From contig DYJT01000001.1 in NCBI GenBank assembly GCA_020722965.1, positions 108,014-142,243 on the forward strand: 34,230 bases of DNA, in the 5' to 3' direction. Origin of the DNA: Brachyspira murdochii (GTDB lineage Bacteria; Spirochaetota; JAAYUW01). This document shows, in pieces, positions 16,363 to 24,165 of the stretch; the stretch's first letter is position 1, and every line of letters begins with the position of its first letter. Both the position numbers and the translations under genes were made by a program. The notes under the pieces were generated by a model. The model made no database searches. It was not told where the DNA came from and saw nothing but the letters and a program-made list of their open reading frames with translations.

Positions 16363-17214
16363 TTATTTAAATAATAGCAATAAAAAAGAAAAATAAAAAG
16401 GGAATGCAAAAAGGATTGAATCTATAGTATCTAAAATACCACCAAAACCCTTAAGGTAATTAGAAGAATCTTTTACCTGGCAAAATCTTTTAAATGCAGA
16501 CTCGAAAAGATCTCCAATTATCGAAAAAATATTTGTTAAAAAAATAAGTAGTAAGATTACAAGTTTATTTTTTAAATTAAAATCAAAAAATGACGGGAAA
16601 AGATAAATAAGGATAAATGGGATTAATGTTCCAAAGATTATAGCCCCCAAAAATCCTTTACCGGACTTGTTAGGAGAAACCTCAAGATTTAAAGGCTTTC
16701 GTGGGAGCCAGAACATCCCAAATAGATAGCCGAAAATATTTGAGGACCAAACAATAATAAGGAAAAATAGTAAAAGATTAGGTGCATTTTTGAATTTACT
16801 ATAGAAAAGTAAAATTGTTGAAGTGGAAATAGGTATATAAAGTAAACCCAAAATATGCATAAAAAGAGTCAAAGAATTAGTAATGATGTTTTTATTAAAA
16901 ATATAGAAAAAGGAACTTATTAAAATTAGTGATAGTATTAAAAAAATGAAAATTTCTAATGATATTAAAAAATTTGAGAAGATAAAAAAGAGGCTTGAAA
17001 TAATAATAGATTGAATAAGGAAAATTATAAAATTAAAATTTAAATTTTTGAGTTTTAAACAAAAATAATATTCATAACTTGATAGGGTAATTAATGATAA
17101 TAAAAAAATAAAAACTAAAAGATTAAATCTTATTGGAAAGAAAATAACGAAAATAACTATTGGAACGCCAATAAAAATAAAAATTATTCTTTTAATTAAA
17201 TTTTCTTTAAACAT
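16363..17214 (-). CDS. cdsA: Phosphatidate cytidylyltransferase (CDP-diacylglycerol synthase) with altered signature
   Basis: Polytopic inner-membrane enzyme that makes CDP-diacylglycerol from CTP and phosphatidate. About eight hydrophobic segments cover most of the 283 residues. The C-terminal signature is recognisable as SAFKRFCQVKDSSNYLKG continuing into FGGILDTIDS. The family pattern is S-x-x-K-R-x4-K-D-x3-x-L-P-G-H-G-G-x-x-D-R-x-D, so the His is Phe and the Arg is Thr here, while the metal-binding Lys-Asp and last Asp remain. I chose the ATG at 17214, overlapping the uppS stop by 8 bases. A longer reading from 17343 would only translate uppS sequence in another frame. Neighbours fit the conserved uppS-cdsA-dxr order, so I still call it CdsA. 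Confidence 0.87.
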   Translation of the reverse strand: MFKENLIKRIIFIFIGVPIVIFVIFFPIRFNLLVFIFLLSLITLSSYEYYFCLKLKNLNFNFIIFLIQSIIISSLFFIFSNFLISLEIFIFLILSLILISSFFYIFNKNIITNSLTLFMHILGLLYIPISTSTILLFYSKFKNAPNLLLFFLIIVWSSNIFGYLFGMFWLPRKPLNLEVSPNKSGKGFLGAIIFGTLIPFILIYLFPSFFDFNLKNKLVILLLIFLTNIFSIIGDLFESAFKRFCQVKDSSNYLKGFGGILDTIDSILFAFPFYFSFLLLLFK

Positions 17215-17917
17215 GATTCCTCTTAAAAACATTGTTTCTTGGGTTATTGTCGATTCTACCGAATCTTCTTTTCCTGTTTCTATAATCTTGTATGGCTGAA
17301 ACAAAATGATCTTTTGAATATTCTGGCCAAAATTGAGATTCAAAATATAACTCTGTATATGCTATCTGATATAGCAAGAAGTTTGAGATTCGCATTTCTC
17401 CTGATGTTCTGATCAAAAGGTCTGGATCTGGAATCTGGGAAGTATATAGATAAAAATGAAAATCATTATTTTTCTCTATGTTTTTTGAATAATTTAAAGC
17501 GGCTTTTTCAATCTCCTCCCTGGCCGAATAGTTGAAGAAAAAAAGTAATACAAATGATTCATTTTCACGAGTTAAATTTTCTAATTCAGATAAAATAGAA
17601 TTTGTTTTATCTGGTAACTCTTTTTTATCACCAATATGTATGAATTTTATTTTATTGGAGATTAGCTTTTCTATCTGATATTTATAGTATTGCTCTATTA
17701 AATAGAATATAAAATCAACCTCACTCTTTGGCCTATTCCAATTTTCTTTTGAAAAGGCAAAAAATGAACCATATTTAATATTGTATTCTTTACACCACTG
17801 GCAGACTTCTTCAATCTTATTCATACCTTTTTCATGTCCGAAGATTCTGGGTTTACCTTGTTTTTGAGCCCATCTGCCATTCCCATCCATTATAAATGCA
17901 ATATGTTTTAAATCCAT
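17207..17917 (-). CDS. uppS: Undecaprenyl diphosphate synthase
   Basis: Cis-prenyltransferase that extends farnesyl diphosphate with isopentenyl diphosphate to the C55 carrier for peptidoglycan and O-antigen. Catalytic Asp11 is in IMDGNGRWA. Then come GHEKGMNKIEEV, FSKENWNRP, and the C-terminal substrate-binding stretch DLLIRTSGEMRISNFLL. WPEYSKDHFVSAI follows, ending in RFG. At 236 residues it is normal. It starts 5 bases after frr and its stop overlaps the cdsA ATG, so expression is probably coupled to both. Confidence 0.96.
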   Translation of the reverse strand: MDLKHIAFIMDGNGRWAQKQGKPRIFGHEKGMNKIEEVCQWCKEYNIKYGSFFAFSKENWNRPKSEVDFIFYLIEQYYKYQIEKLISNKIKFIHIGDKKELPDKTNSILSELENLTRENESFVLLFFFNYSAREEIEKAALNYSKNIEKNNDFHFYLYTSQIPDPDLLIRTSGEMRISNFLLYQIAYTELYFESQFWPEYSKDHFVSAIQDYRNRKRRFGRIDNNPRNNVFKRNHV

Positions 17918-17922
17918 TATAG

Positions 17923-18489
17923 TTAAATGGTCAATATATCTTTTTCTTTTTCTTTGAACATTTCATCTATCTTTTTTATAGCTTTATCAGTAAATTCTTG
18001 AACTTTATTCTCCCCCTCGCTGTTTTCATCTTCAGATATTTCACCATCTTTTCCCATTATTTTTAGTTTCTCTATAAAATCTCTTCGAATGTTTCTGATT
18101 GCAACTTTAGCCTCTTCAGATTTTTGCTTAATCATTTTTACGAGGTCTTTCCTAGTCTCTTCTGTTAATTGTGGAAGTATTAATTTTATTACTCTTCCGT
18201 CATTTTGAGGATTTAAATTTAAATTTTCTTTTAGTAACCCTTTTTCGATTGCAGATAAAGTTTTGGGTTCCCAGGGAGAAATAACGATAGTTCTAGCATC
18301 TGGAGTAGAAATGGAAGCAATATTTTTTAAAAAGGTAACCTTTTGATCTACTTCAATCTTGCAATTTTCCACAATAGCAGGTGTTGCCTTTGCGCCTCTA
18401 ACCTTTTTAAACTCATCTTCAAGAACCAATATCGGTTTAATCATGGCTTTTTTAGCATCCTGGTAAATATTTTCTAAAGCCAGGGACAT
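17923..18489 (-). CDS. frr: Ribosome recycling factor
   Basis: Splits the post-termination ribosome together with EF-G. The 188-residue protein has the family landmarks: an N-terminal helix, RGAKATPAIVENCKIEVD, then STPDARTIVISPWEPKTLSAIEKGL with the usual P-W motif. NDGRVIKLILPQLTEETRKDLVK follows, then VAIRNIRRDFIEKLK. A C-terminal acidic insert (about residues 147-165, DGEISEDENSEGENK) is somewhat longer and more acidic than usual. An AGGAGG site just before its ATG lies inside the end of pyrH, and the two genes overlap by 16 bases. Confidence 0.97.
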   Translation of the reverse strand: MSLALENIYQDAKKAMIKPILVLEDEFKKVRGAKATPAIVENCKIEVDQKVTFLKNIASISTPDARTIVISPWEPKTLSAIEKGLLKENLNLNPQNDGRVIKLILPQLTEETRKDLVKMIKQKSEEAKVAIRNIRRDFIEKLKIMGKDGEISEDENSEGENKVQEFTDKAIKKIDEMFKEKEKDILTI

Positions 18490-19193
18490 ATATCCTCCTG
18501 AAAGATTAAAGTTCCTATTCTTTTCTTATAAATTAATAAATCAACTAAGGAATATTCATCAAATAAATTTAATACAACAACAGGAATCTTATTCTGTCTA
18601 CAAATATCAATAGCAGTAAGATCCATTATCTGGTAACCTTCTTTTAAATATTGGTCGTACGAAACAAATTTTAGTTTTATTGCATTACTATCTATATTAG
18701 GATCTGAAGTATAAACCCCATCAACCTTAGTAGCTTTTATCAGTAGATCCGAATCGGTCTCGGCTGCTCTTAAAGCGGCCGCACTATCTGTAGTAAAAAA
18801 TGGATTACCAGTTCCTGCTGAAAAGATGGCAATAATATTATTTTTAATGGAATCCTGATAATCCTGATATGAAAAAAAATTAACCAATCGTGGTATTTCA
18901 ATAGCCGAAAAAATTCTTGATGGTAAACCATTGGAAGAAAAAACTTCTTCAATAGCTATGGCATTCATTTGAGTCGCAAGCATACCAATATAATGCGCTT
19001 TGTAAGGTTTAAATTTATTTTTAATGAGATCCTTCCCTCTAAAAAGATTACCTCCACCAATTACAATACCAATCTCTATCTTTTGATCATAAATTTTTTT
19101 AATTAAAGTAGCAAGCGATTTTATCTTATTATAATCAATCGGCATATTTTCAGAAGAAATAGCTTCGCCGGTAATCTTAAGGAGAATTCTCAT
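18474..19193 (-). CDS. pyrH: UMP kinase
   Basis: Bacterial hexameric uridylate kinase (amino-acid-kinase fold) that phosphorylates UMP for pyrimidine nucleotide synthesis. Seen are LLKITGEA near the N-terminus, IGIVIGGGNLFRG, HYIGMLATQMNA, FSAGTGNPFFTTDSAAALRA, LLIKATKVDGVYTSDP, and the C-terminal QNKIPVVVLNLFD. At 239 residues it is normal. Its ATG shares one base with the tsf stop (TAATG) and its end overlaps frr by 16 bases, the standard tsf-pyrH-frr arrangement. Confidence 0.97.
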   Translation of the reverse strand: MRILLKITGEAISSENMPIDYNKIKSLATLIKKIYDQKIEIGIVIGGGNLFRGKDLIKNKFKPYKAHYIGMLATQMNAIAIEEVFSSNGLPSRIFSAIEIPRLVNFFSYQDYQDSIKNNIIAIFSAGTGNPFFTTDSAAALRAAETDSDLLIKATKVDGVYTSDPNIDSNAIKLKFVSYDQYLKEGYQIMDLTAIDICRQNKIPVVVLNLFDEYSLVDLLIYKKRIGTLIFQEDICPWL

Positions 19194-20047
19194 TAATTAG
19201 TTCCAATATTTGTAAATTTAAAATTCTTAACTTTTATCTTTAAATTAAATTTTTTCTCGCAGAGAGCGATAATGTCGCTTACCTTTTTAGATTCATCTTT
19301 AACATATGGGCATTCTAAAAACACCTTATCGACAAAAGATTTTCTTGCCTTCCCTGTAATTATACCCTGTAAAATATTCTGAGGTTTATTGGCGAAAGCA
19401 GGATCATTTGCTATCTGTTTTTCAACTATGCTAATCTCTTTGTCTAAAAGATCTTTAGGGATATCGTTCATAGAATAGAACTCAGGTTTATAAAATTGAA
19501 CAGAAACAACAATATCGAAAAGATATGTTTTTAATTCATCGTCTTGAGGCATTGGTTTATCGAGTTCATATTGAACAATTGCCCCATTTCTACCCATTTG
19601 AACATAAGGGAAAACTGGTGTTTTTTCATCACCGGTCAAGAGTATAATTTCTGAAATTTTTATGTTTTCATTAAATTTTAATACGGAATTTGTTCTAAGC
19701 TGTTCAATCTCGGCATCAATTTCATTTACCAAACCAATTTTCTTTGTAAATAACCTTTTTGCAATATCTTTGGCAAAATTTCGAAAATCTTCTGAATTAG
19801 CTACAAAATCTGTTTCACATTCGATTTTTGCAAGTATACCAGAGTAATTTTCCTGGTAAATAGCAACTCTTCCCTCAGAAACGGCTCTATCGGCTTTTTT
19901 AACGGCTTTAGCAAGACCTCTTTCTCTTAAGACATCGATTGCTTTGTTAAAATCGCCATTTGCTTCTTCTAGTGCTATCTTGCAATCACCAATACCAGCA
20001 CCGGTAGTTTCTCGTAATTTTTTAATATCTTCTTTGTTTATAGGCAT
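19193..20047 (-). CDS. tsf: Elongation factor Ts
   Basis: Nucleotide exchange factor for EF-Tu. The N-terminal UBA-like part has LRETTGAGIGDCKIALEEANGD followed by the AIDVLRERGLAKA segment. The core contains the EF-Tu-contacting ECETDFVANSEDF. One dimerisation-domain half ends with the VSVQFYKPEF segment. At 284 residues it is typical. An AAGGAG site lies seven bases before the ATG. The 106-base gap to rpsB holds only A/T homopolymer-rich sequence and no clear hairpin. Confidence 0.96.
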   Translation of the reverse strand: MPINKEDIKKLRETTGAGIGDCKIALEEANGDFNKAIDVLRERGLAKAVKKADRAVSEGRVAIYQENYSGILAKIECETDFVANSEDFRNFAKDIAKRLFTKKIGLVNEIDAEIEQLRTNSVLKFNENIKISEIILLTGDEKTPVFPYVQMGRNGAIVQYELDKPMPQDDELKTYLFDIVVSVQFYKPEFYSMNDIPKDLLDKEISIVEKQIANDPAFANKPQNILQGIITGKARKSFVDKVFLECPYVKDESKKVSDIIALCEKKFNLKIKVKNFKFTNIGTN

Positions 20048-20153
20048 GTCATTCTCCTTAAATAAAATAGAAAATTAATTAGACAAAAGTAAAATTAACT
20101 AAAATAAAAAAATAAAAAAATAAAAAATTTTATAAAATAAAGGAAAAATTGTG

Positions 20154-20960
20154 TTAAAACATATCTTCATCTGGTTCAATGGAATCTTCATTTGATGAAT
20201 CATTTGTGTGCTGGGAATCAGAAGAAGAATTATCGGATGAATTTTCTTTTGACGCAGAAGATTCAGATTGATCTTTTTTTATGTCTCTTCCTTCCATTAT
20301 AGCTCTTGTTACCATCTCACAGAAAATGCTAACCGCTCTAATAGCATCATCATTACCAGGAATAGGATAATCAATTAATTCTGGATCTGAATTTGTGTCA
20401 ACAATAGCTACAATAGGGATATTCATCCTTTTGGCTTCTAATATGGCATTTTGTTCATATACTGTGTCAACTATGAAAATTAGACCCGGGAGTTTGTTTT
20501 GTATTTTTACAAGACCACCAACATTTTTTCTAAGTTTTTCCAAAACTTTTCTCTTTCGCGAAATCTCTGCTTTAGAAAATCCAGGAAAATTATTTTTTTC
20601 TAATTCTTCCAAATCGAGTAATTTTTGAATAGATTTTTTTACTATTTCATGATTTGTTAGGGTACCGCCAAGCCATCTATTGGCAACATAAGGAGAATCG
20701 CTTTTTGTGGCATATTCGATGATAGATTCCCTGGCTTGCTTTTTGGTGCCAACAAATAGAACATCATAACCTCTAAATACAGTTTCTTTGATTTTTTCAT
20801 AAGCAGTATCTGCTAATGCTGAAGTCTTTTGTAAATCAATTATATGAATCCCATTCCTTTTTGCATAAATATATTGAGCCATCTTTGGATTCCATCTTTT
20901 CGTTTCATGTCCAAAATGTGCTCCTGCTTCAAGTAGTGTTTTAATAGGTAATACTGACAA
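20154..20960 (-). CDS. rpsB: 30S ribosomal protein S2 with acidic Ser-rich tail (TTG start)
   Basis: S2 binds late to the head of the 30S subunit and helps recruit S1. Hallmarks are LLEAGAHFGHETKRWNPKM, the IIDLQKT segment, DVLFVGTKKQAR, YVANRWLGGTLTN, and VDTNSDPELIDYPIPGNDDAIRA. The start codon is TTG at 20960: AGGAGG lies six bases upstream and no nearby ATG gives the conserved N-terminus. The last 40 or so residues (about 229-268) are an extension very rich in Ser, Asp, Glu and Asn, beyond the usual S2 end. Followed by tsf after 106 bases and preceded by maf with an 18-base gap. Confidence 0.96.
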   Translation of the reverse strand: MSVLPIKTLLEAGAHFGHETKRWNPKMAQYIYAKRNGIHIIDLQKTSALADTAYEKIKETVFRGYDVLFVGTKKQARESIIEYATKSDSPYVANRWLGGTLTNHEIVKKSIQKLLDLEELEKNNFPGFSKAEISRKRKVLEKLRKNVGGLVKIQNKLPGLIFIVDTVYEQNAILEAKRMNIPIVAIVDTNSDPELIDYPIPGNDDAIRAVSIFCEMVTRAIMEGRDIKKDQSESSASKENSSDNSSSDSQHTNDSSNEDSIEPDEDMF

Positions 20961-20979
20961 TTGAAACCTCCTCTTTCGA

Positions 20980-21585
20980 TTAACAAATAAATCTATTATA
21001 GTATTTTAAAAATTTTTCAATAGGAAATCCAATAACATTTGTTAACGATCCATTAATTCTTTTGGTCAATATAGAACCACTACCCTGGATTTTATATGAT
21101 CCAGCAGCATCCAGCGGTTCATTAGTATCGATATATTTTTTTAGTAGATTATCTGAAAAAAAATTAAAGTAAACATCTGTTTTTTCATGAAAAAAATAAA
21201 ATTTATCATTAAAATATAAATAAACTCCAGTAAATACTGAATGCTTTTTGCCATTTAACTCTTTAAGCATATATAATGAATCTTCTTTTGATTTTGGTTT
21301 TGAATAAATTTTACCATCTTTATAGACTATTGTATCTGCGGTAATTATCAAAGTTTTAAACTTTTTTTTAATATTTTCATCAATTGTATTTAGTATAGAA
21401 AACATTTTGATTTTGGCATTCTCTAGTGCAGTAATCTTAGGATTATCGAATATTTTTTCATTACATTGTGGATTAATTACATCAAATTTTTCAAAAAAAA
21501 AGGATAAAATCATCTTTCTTCTTTCTGAGGATGAACCTAAAATTATCGAGATTTTATCTTCCTGTTTTTTATCATTAAATTTCAT
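20980..21585 (-). CDS. maf: Maf-like nucleotide pyrophosphatase
   Basis: Maf/ASMTL-type nucleoside triphosphate pyrophosphatase, a house-cleaning enzyme for noncanonical or pyrimidine NTPs that is also linked to septum inhibition. Motifs in order are ILGSSSERRKMIL near the N-terminus, LIITADTIVYKDG with the catalytic Asp, SKPKSKEDSLYML, LNGKKHSVFTGVYL, and AAGSYKIQGSGS with LTNVIGFPI at the end. At 201 residues it is normal. Its ATG overlaps or abuts the citC-like stop, and it lies 18 bases before rpsB, so it is co-transcribed with ribosomal genes. Confidence 0.93.
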   Translation of the reverse strand: MKFNDKKQEDKISIILGSSSERRKMILSFFFEKFDVINPQCNEKIFDNPKITALENAKIKMFSILNTIDENIKKKFKTLIITADTIVYKDGKIYSKPKSKEDSLYMLKELNGKKHSVFTGVYLYFNDKFYFFHEKTDVYFNFFSDNLLKKYIDTNEPLDAAGSYKIQGSGSILTKRINGSLTNVIGFPIEKFLKYYNRFIC

Positions 21586-22631
21586 CAGTGTCTTCTTGTT
21601 GTATGCTGGATTTCTTCGATTATAGTTTTTGCATCATCGGAAAGAAGAAAATTATATGTCGCTTCAGGGACAATTTTTTTGATCTCATCGAAGTTTTTAT
21701 TCCTGATAAGATCTCGGACTGTTGATGCAGAAATTGCTTTACCTTGATATTCTTTCCTTTTAATTATTTGGAATTCTATCCCAAGTTTTGGCAATAGTTC
21801 AGACATAATCTCGTTGTATCTAGATGTTACAGGGCAATATGGCTCTTCTCCAACAAATCTTCGTTTTATATCGAGTGCAGGAGCTATTTTTTCTCCAAAA
21901 ATCCGAACATCCAACTCCGCATGAACCTTATCCTTTGGTAGACCTTTTAAAAAATAATCAGGGAAAGTAGCTGCCGAAATAATGTATTGTGATGAAGGTA
22001 AAACTGTAACATTTTCAAGATGTTTTGTCGCATTTTTAACTATTTCAAATCTATATTTGAAAGGGAAATAAGAAAGTTCTTCTTCTAAAACAAATACAAA
22101 TAAATGTTCAGAGATTCGCGAAACAGTTTCTATTAGATATAGATGTCCGAGAGTCATTGGATTACAATTTACTATAATAGATGAGGCTGTTTTATAACTT
22201 AAACTATTTCTTAAAGAATTTAATTTTGAAATATAATCATTAAAATTGGGTTCACCCCTTTCTAATAATGACACTGAGGGGGTTTTAGTTATAAGATTAA
22301 AAGAAAATGACTTAAATATCTCTACATTTTTAGGTAGAGTATAAACTAGTATATTTGTAAATCCATTTAATTTGATTTCTTCAATTGCCCAGGTAAGAAG
22401 TTTTCCTGTAATGTTTTCTCCTTGAAAATCCTGATTTATTGCCAGTCCTTTTATTATGTTTCTGTAAAACGCAACGATTCCAACAAATTTTCCTGTGTCT
22501 GAGTTTAAATATAAAGCCTTATTTAAAGGAAGCTTAACATCAAGATCGTTATTTTTCCATATTTCATCAATAAACTCAGGAATTTTTTCTTTCCCTTGAA
22601 AGTTATATACATTTTCTGTCAAAAACAACAT
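21585..22631 (-). CDS. citC: Citrate lyase ligase-like protein (GNAT plus CitC nucleotidyltransferase domain)
   Basis: CitC activates citrate lyase by acetylating the prosthetic group on its acyl carrier subunit. The N-terminal third is GNAT-like (VGIVAFYRNIIKGLAINQ, then GENITGKLLTWAIEEI). The C-terminal two thirds is the CitC nucleotidyltransferase domain: IIVNCNPMTLGHLYLIE carrying the H-x-G-H-like TLGH, FVLEEELSYFPFKYR, and ISASTVRDLI near the end. At 348 residues it matches full-length CitC. No citrate lyase (citDEF), CitG or CitX gene is in the window, and it sits between a TPR protein and Maf. Either the lyase is elsewhere or the enzyme has another substrate. Confidence 0.86.
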   Translation of the reverse strand: MLFLTENVYNFQGKEKIPEFIDEIWKNNDLDVKLPLNKALYLNSDTGKFVGIVAFYRNIIKGLAINQDFQGENITGKLLTWAIEEIKLNGFTNILVYTLPKNVEIFKSFSFNLITKTPSVSLLERGEPNFNDYISKLNSLRNSLSYKTASSIIVNCNPMTLGHLYLIETVSRISEHLFVFVLEEELSYFPFKYRFEIVKNATKHLENVTVLPSSQYIISAATFPDYFLKGLPKDKVHAELDVRIFGEKIAPALDIKRRFVGEEPYCPVTSRYNEIMSELLPKLGIEFQIIKRKEYQGKAISASTVRDLIRNKNFDEIKKIVPEATYNFLLSDDAKTIIEEIQHTTRRH

Positions 22632-22644
22632 ATCTTCTTCCCCT

Positions 22645-24006
22645 CTAATTCGATAACTCTTTTAAAAGTTTAATTATTTCACTTTTGTCGAAATAATCTA
22701 TAGGTCTTAAGGAGATAAAATCCCTTGCTGATTCACTTAAAACCCCAACTGAAAAAAGATAGCCCTTTAAAGCCTGTTTTTCCTTCATTTTCAAATGAAA
22801 TTCCTTAACTACTATCTCTCCAATCTTGTCAGTACTTCTAATAAACCTGAAAAGAAGTAATACGACTTTAGAACCCTTTGATTTTGATACTAAAAAATCA
22901 ATTGTTTTATCATCGACTAATTCCGTTTCTAACAAATTATGTTGACCTAAAAGGAGATTTATAATCTTTTTGCATATAGTTACGGCTTCATTTTGATTGG
23001 CAAGACTAAATTGCCTTATTCTTTCATCAGAAGTTAAAGAAGAAAAGGTGTTTATTTTTTCTGCGACATCCTTATATTTAGGATTAATTGAATAAATTTT
23101 ATCCCAGAATAGTACCGCTTCATTTATATTTTTTTTATTTACATTAATCTGTGCCAGTTGATATAGGGAAGAAAGGTAGATTTCTTTGGGGCAATCTCTT
23201 ACTTGAGAAGCTTTTATATAAAATGCATAGGAATTCGTAAAATCTTGCCTTGAAAAAAAGTAATCTCCTAAGGTGTATAGTATCTCTGCTCTTAGTTTTG
23301 GGTATTGGACTCCAATTTTTAAGTATTTTAAAGCATCATCCTTTTGGCCAAGCTTAAAAAGCGATAAACCGTAATAAGCAACTGCTTCAATATCATTTGG
23401 AAATTTTTCAAGGTAACTTGGGAGTATTTTTGTAGTTTCGCTAAATTTAGTCAAATAATAAGAATTAAAGGCAAAAGATTTTATAAATTCTCTGTCAAAT
23501 CTTTGATTTTCTTTAAAACTATAACATTTTTTAAAATAGATATCTGCTTTATCATATTGTTCGGTATAGAAATAAATAATAGCAATGATTTTAAGTATCT
23601 CGACATCGTTTGGATTTAAACCATTTGCAGTCAAAAGATATTTAAGTGCGAGTTGATATTTTTTTAAATTTTTAGCCGATAACCCAGCTAAATACAATAT
23701 CTCGGGTTGCTTCCAGTTTTGCAATACAGATGGTAAAGATAAAGCCTTCTCTAAGTAAGTAAGTGCCTGGGTATAGTATTTGTTTTTAATATAGAGATAT
23801 GAAATGTTTTTAATTGCTTCCCAATTTTCTGGTTCTTCTTTTAAAAGTTCAAGAAGCTTTTTTTCTGCTTGTTTATCTTCGCCTTTCAGTAGCTCGTTTT
23901 CGGCTCTTGTAAGTAATACTCTTTTTTTTAGATATTTTAAAAGTATCAAGATTGATGATAATATTAATAAAACAGAAACTATGGCAATAATCACTATAAG
24001 GGACAC
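22645..24006 (-). CDS. Membrane-anchored TPR protein with possible degenerate Mrr-like C-terminal domain
   Basis: The N-terminus is one transmembrane helix (IVIIAIVSVLLILSSILILL) followed by a basic stop-transfer stretch. Residues from about 35 to 330 are tetratricopeptide repeats: repeated units such as AWEAIKNISYLYIKNKYY-type helices, ALKYLLTANGLNPND and ALKYLKIGVQYPK. The last 100 residues are not TPR. They resemble an Mrr-type restriction-endonuclease fold (DKTIDFLVSKS, then KVVLLLFRF, then ALKGYLFSVGVLSESARDF), but the usual E/Q-x-K catalytic pair is not visible. I chose the GTG at 24006 because the run AAGGGGGGG ends three bases before it; an ATG at 24027 would add seven residues that include this run. 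First gene of the leftward block, 13 bases before citC. Role unknown; probably scaffolding. Confidence 0.78.
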   Translation of the reverse strand: MSLIVIIAIVSVLLILSSILILLKYLKKRVLLTRAENELLKGEDKQAEKKLLELLKEEPENWEAIKNISYLYIKNKYYTQALTYLEKALSLPSVLQNWKQPEILYLAGLSAKNLKKYQLALKYLLTANGLNPNDVEILKIIAIIYFYTEQYDKADIYFKKCYSFKENQRFDREFIKSFAFNSYYLTKFSETTKILPSYLEKFPNDIEAVAYYGLSLFKLGQKDDALKYLKIGVQYPKLRAEILYTLGDYFFSRQDFTNSYAFYIKASQVRDCPKEIYLSSLYQLAQINVNKKNINEAVLFWDKIYSINPKYKDVAEKINTFSSLTSDERIRQFSLANQNEAVTICKKIINLLLGQHNLLETELVDDKTIDFLVSKSKGSKVVLLLFRFIRSTDKIGEIVVKEFHLKMKEKQALKGYLFSVGVLSESARDFISLRPIDYFDKSEIIKLLKELSN

Positions 24007-24107
24007 AATCCCCCCCTTAAAAATCATTGATTTATCATAAAATAAATATAATTCTTTTATTAACTATTGCAATACTTCATATTTTATAATCGTTATTTCA
24101 TAATGTA

Positions 24108-24126
24108 AAATCAAATTATTTGATTT
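24108..24126. promoter_or_regulatory. 9-bp perfect palindrome upstream of LysM gene
   Basis: AAATCAAAT and ATTTGATTT flank a single T. The palindrome ends at the -35 box of the candidate LysM promoter, overlapping it by two bases, and lies between divergent genes (TPR and LysM). It could be an operator, though such AT palindromes also arise by chance. Confidence 0.4.
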
Positions 24127-24153
24127 GAAAAATTTTAAGAAATAGTTTATTAT
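24125..24153 (+). promoter_or_regulatory. Candidate sigma-70 promoter for LysM gene
   Basis: TTGAAA (24125-24130), a 17-base spacer and TATTAT (24148-24153) match consensus well. Predicted transcription would begin only about six bases before the ATG at 24166, leaving a very short leader with GAAAG as the only ribosome-binding purines. If this promoter is real, the mRNA is nearly leaderless. Confidence 0.45.
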
Positions 24154-24165
24154 TAAATTAGAAAG

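Noticed and set aside
17215..17343. Longer cdsA reading starting at 17343
   Set aside because: The extra 43 residues are uppS sequence in another frame. The ATG at 17214 overlaps the uppS stop and gives a normal CdsA N-terminus.
20048..20153. Possible regulatory RNA (S2 or EF-Ts leader) in the rpsB-tsf gap
   Set aside because: The gap is almost only A/T homopolymer runs. I could not find a stem of more than a few pairs, only the AAGGAG site for tsf.
20731..20760. Possible sigma-54 -24/-12 element (TTGGCAC ... GCAAG on the - strand)
   Set aside because: The spacing between GG and GC is one base short of the sigma-54 rule, and it lies inside rpsB coding sequence.
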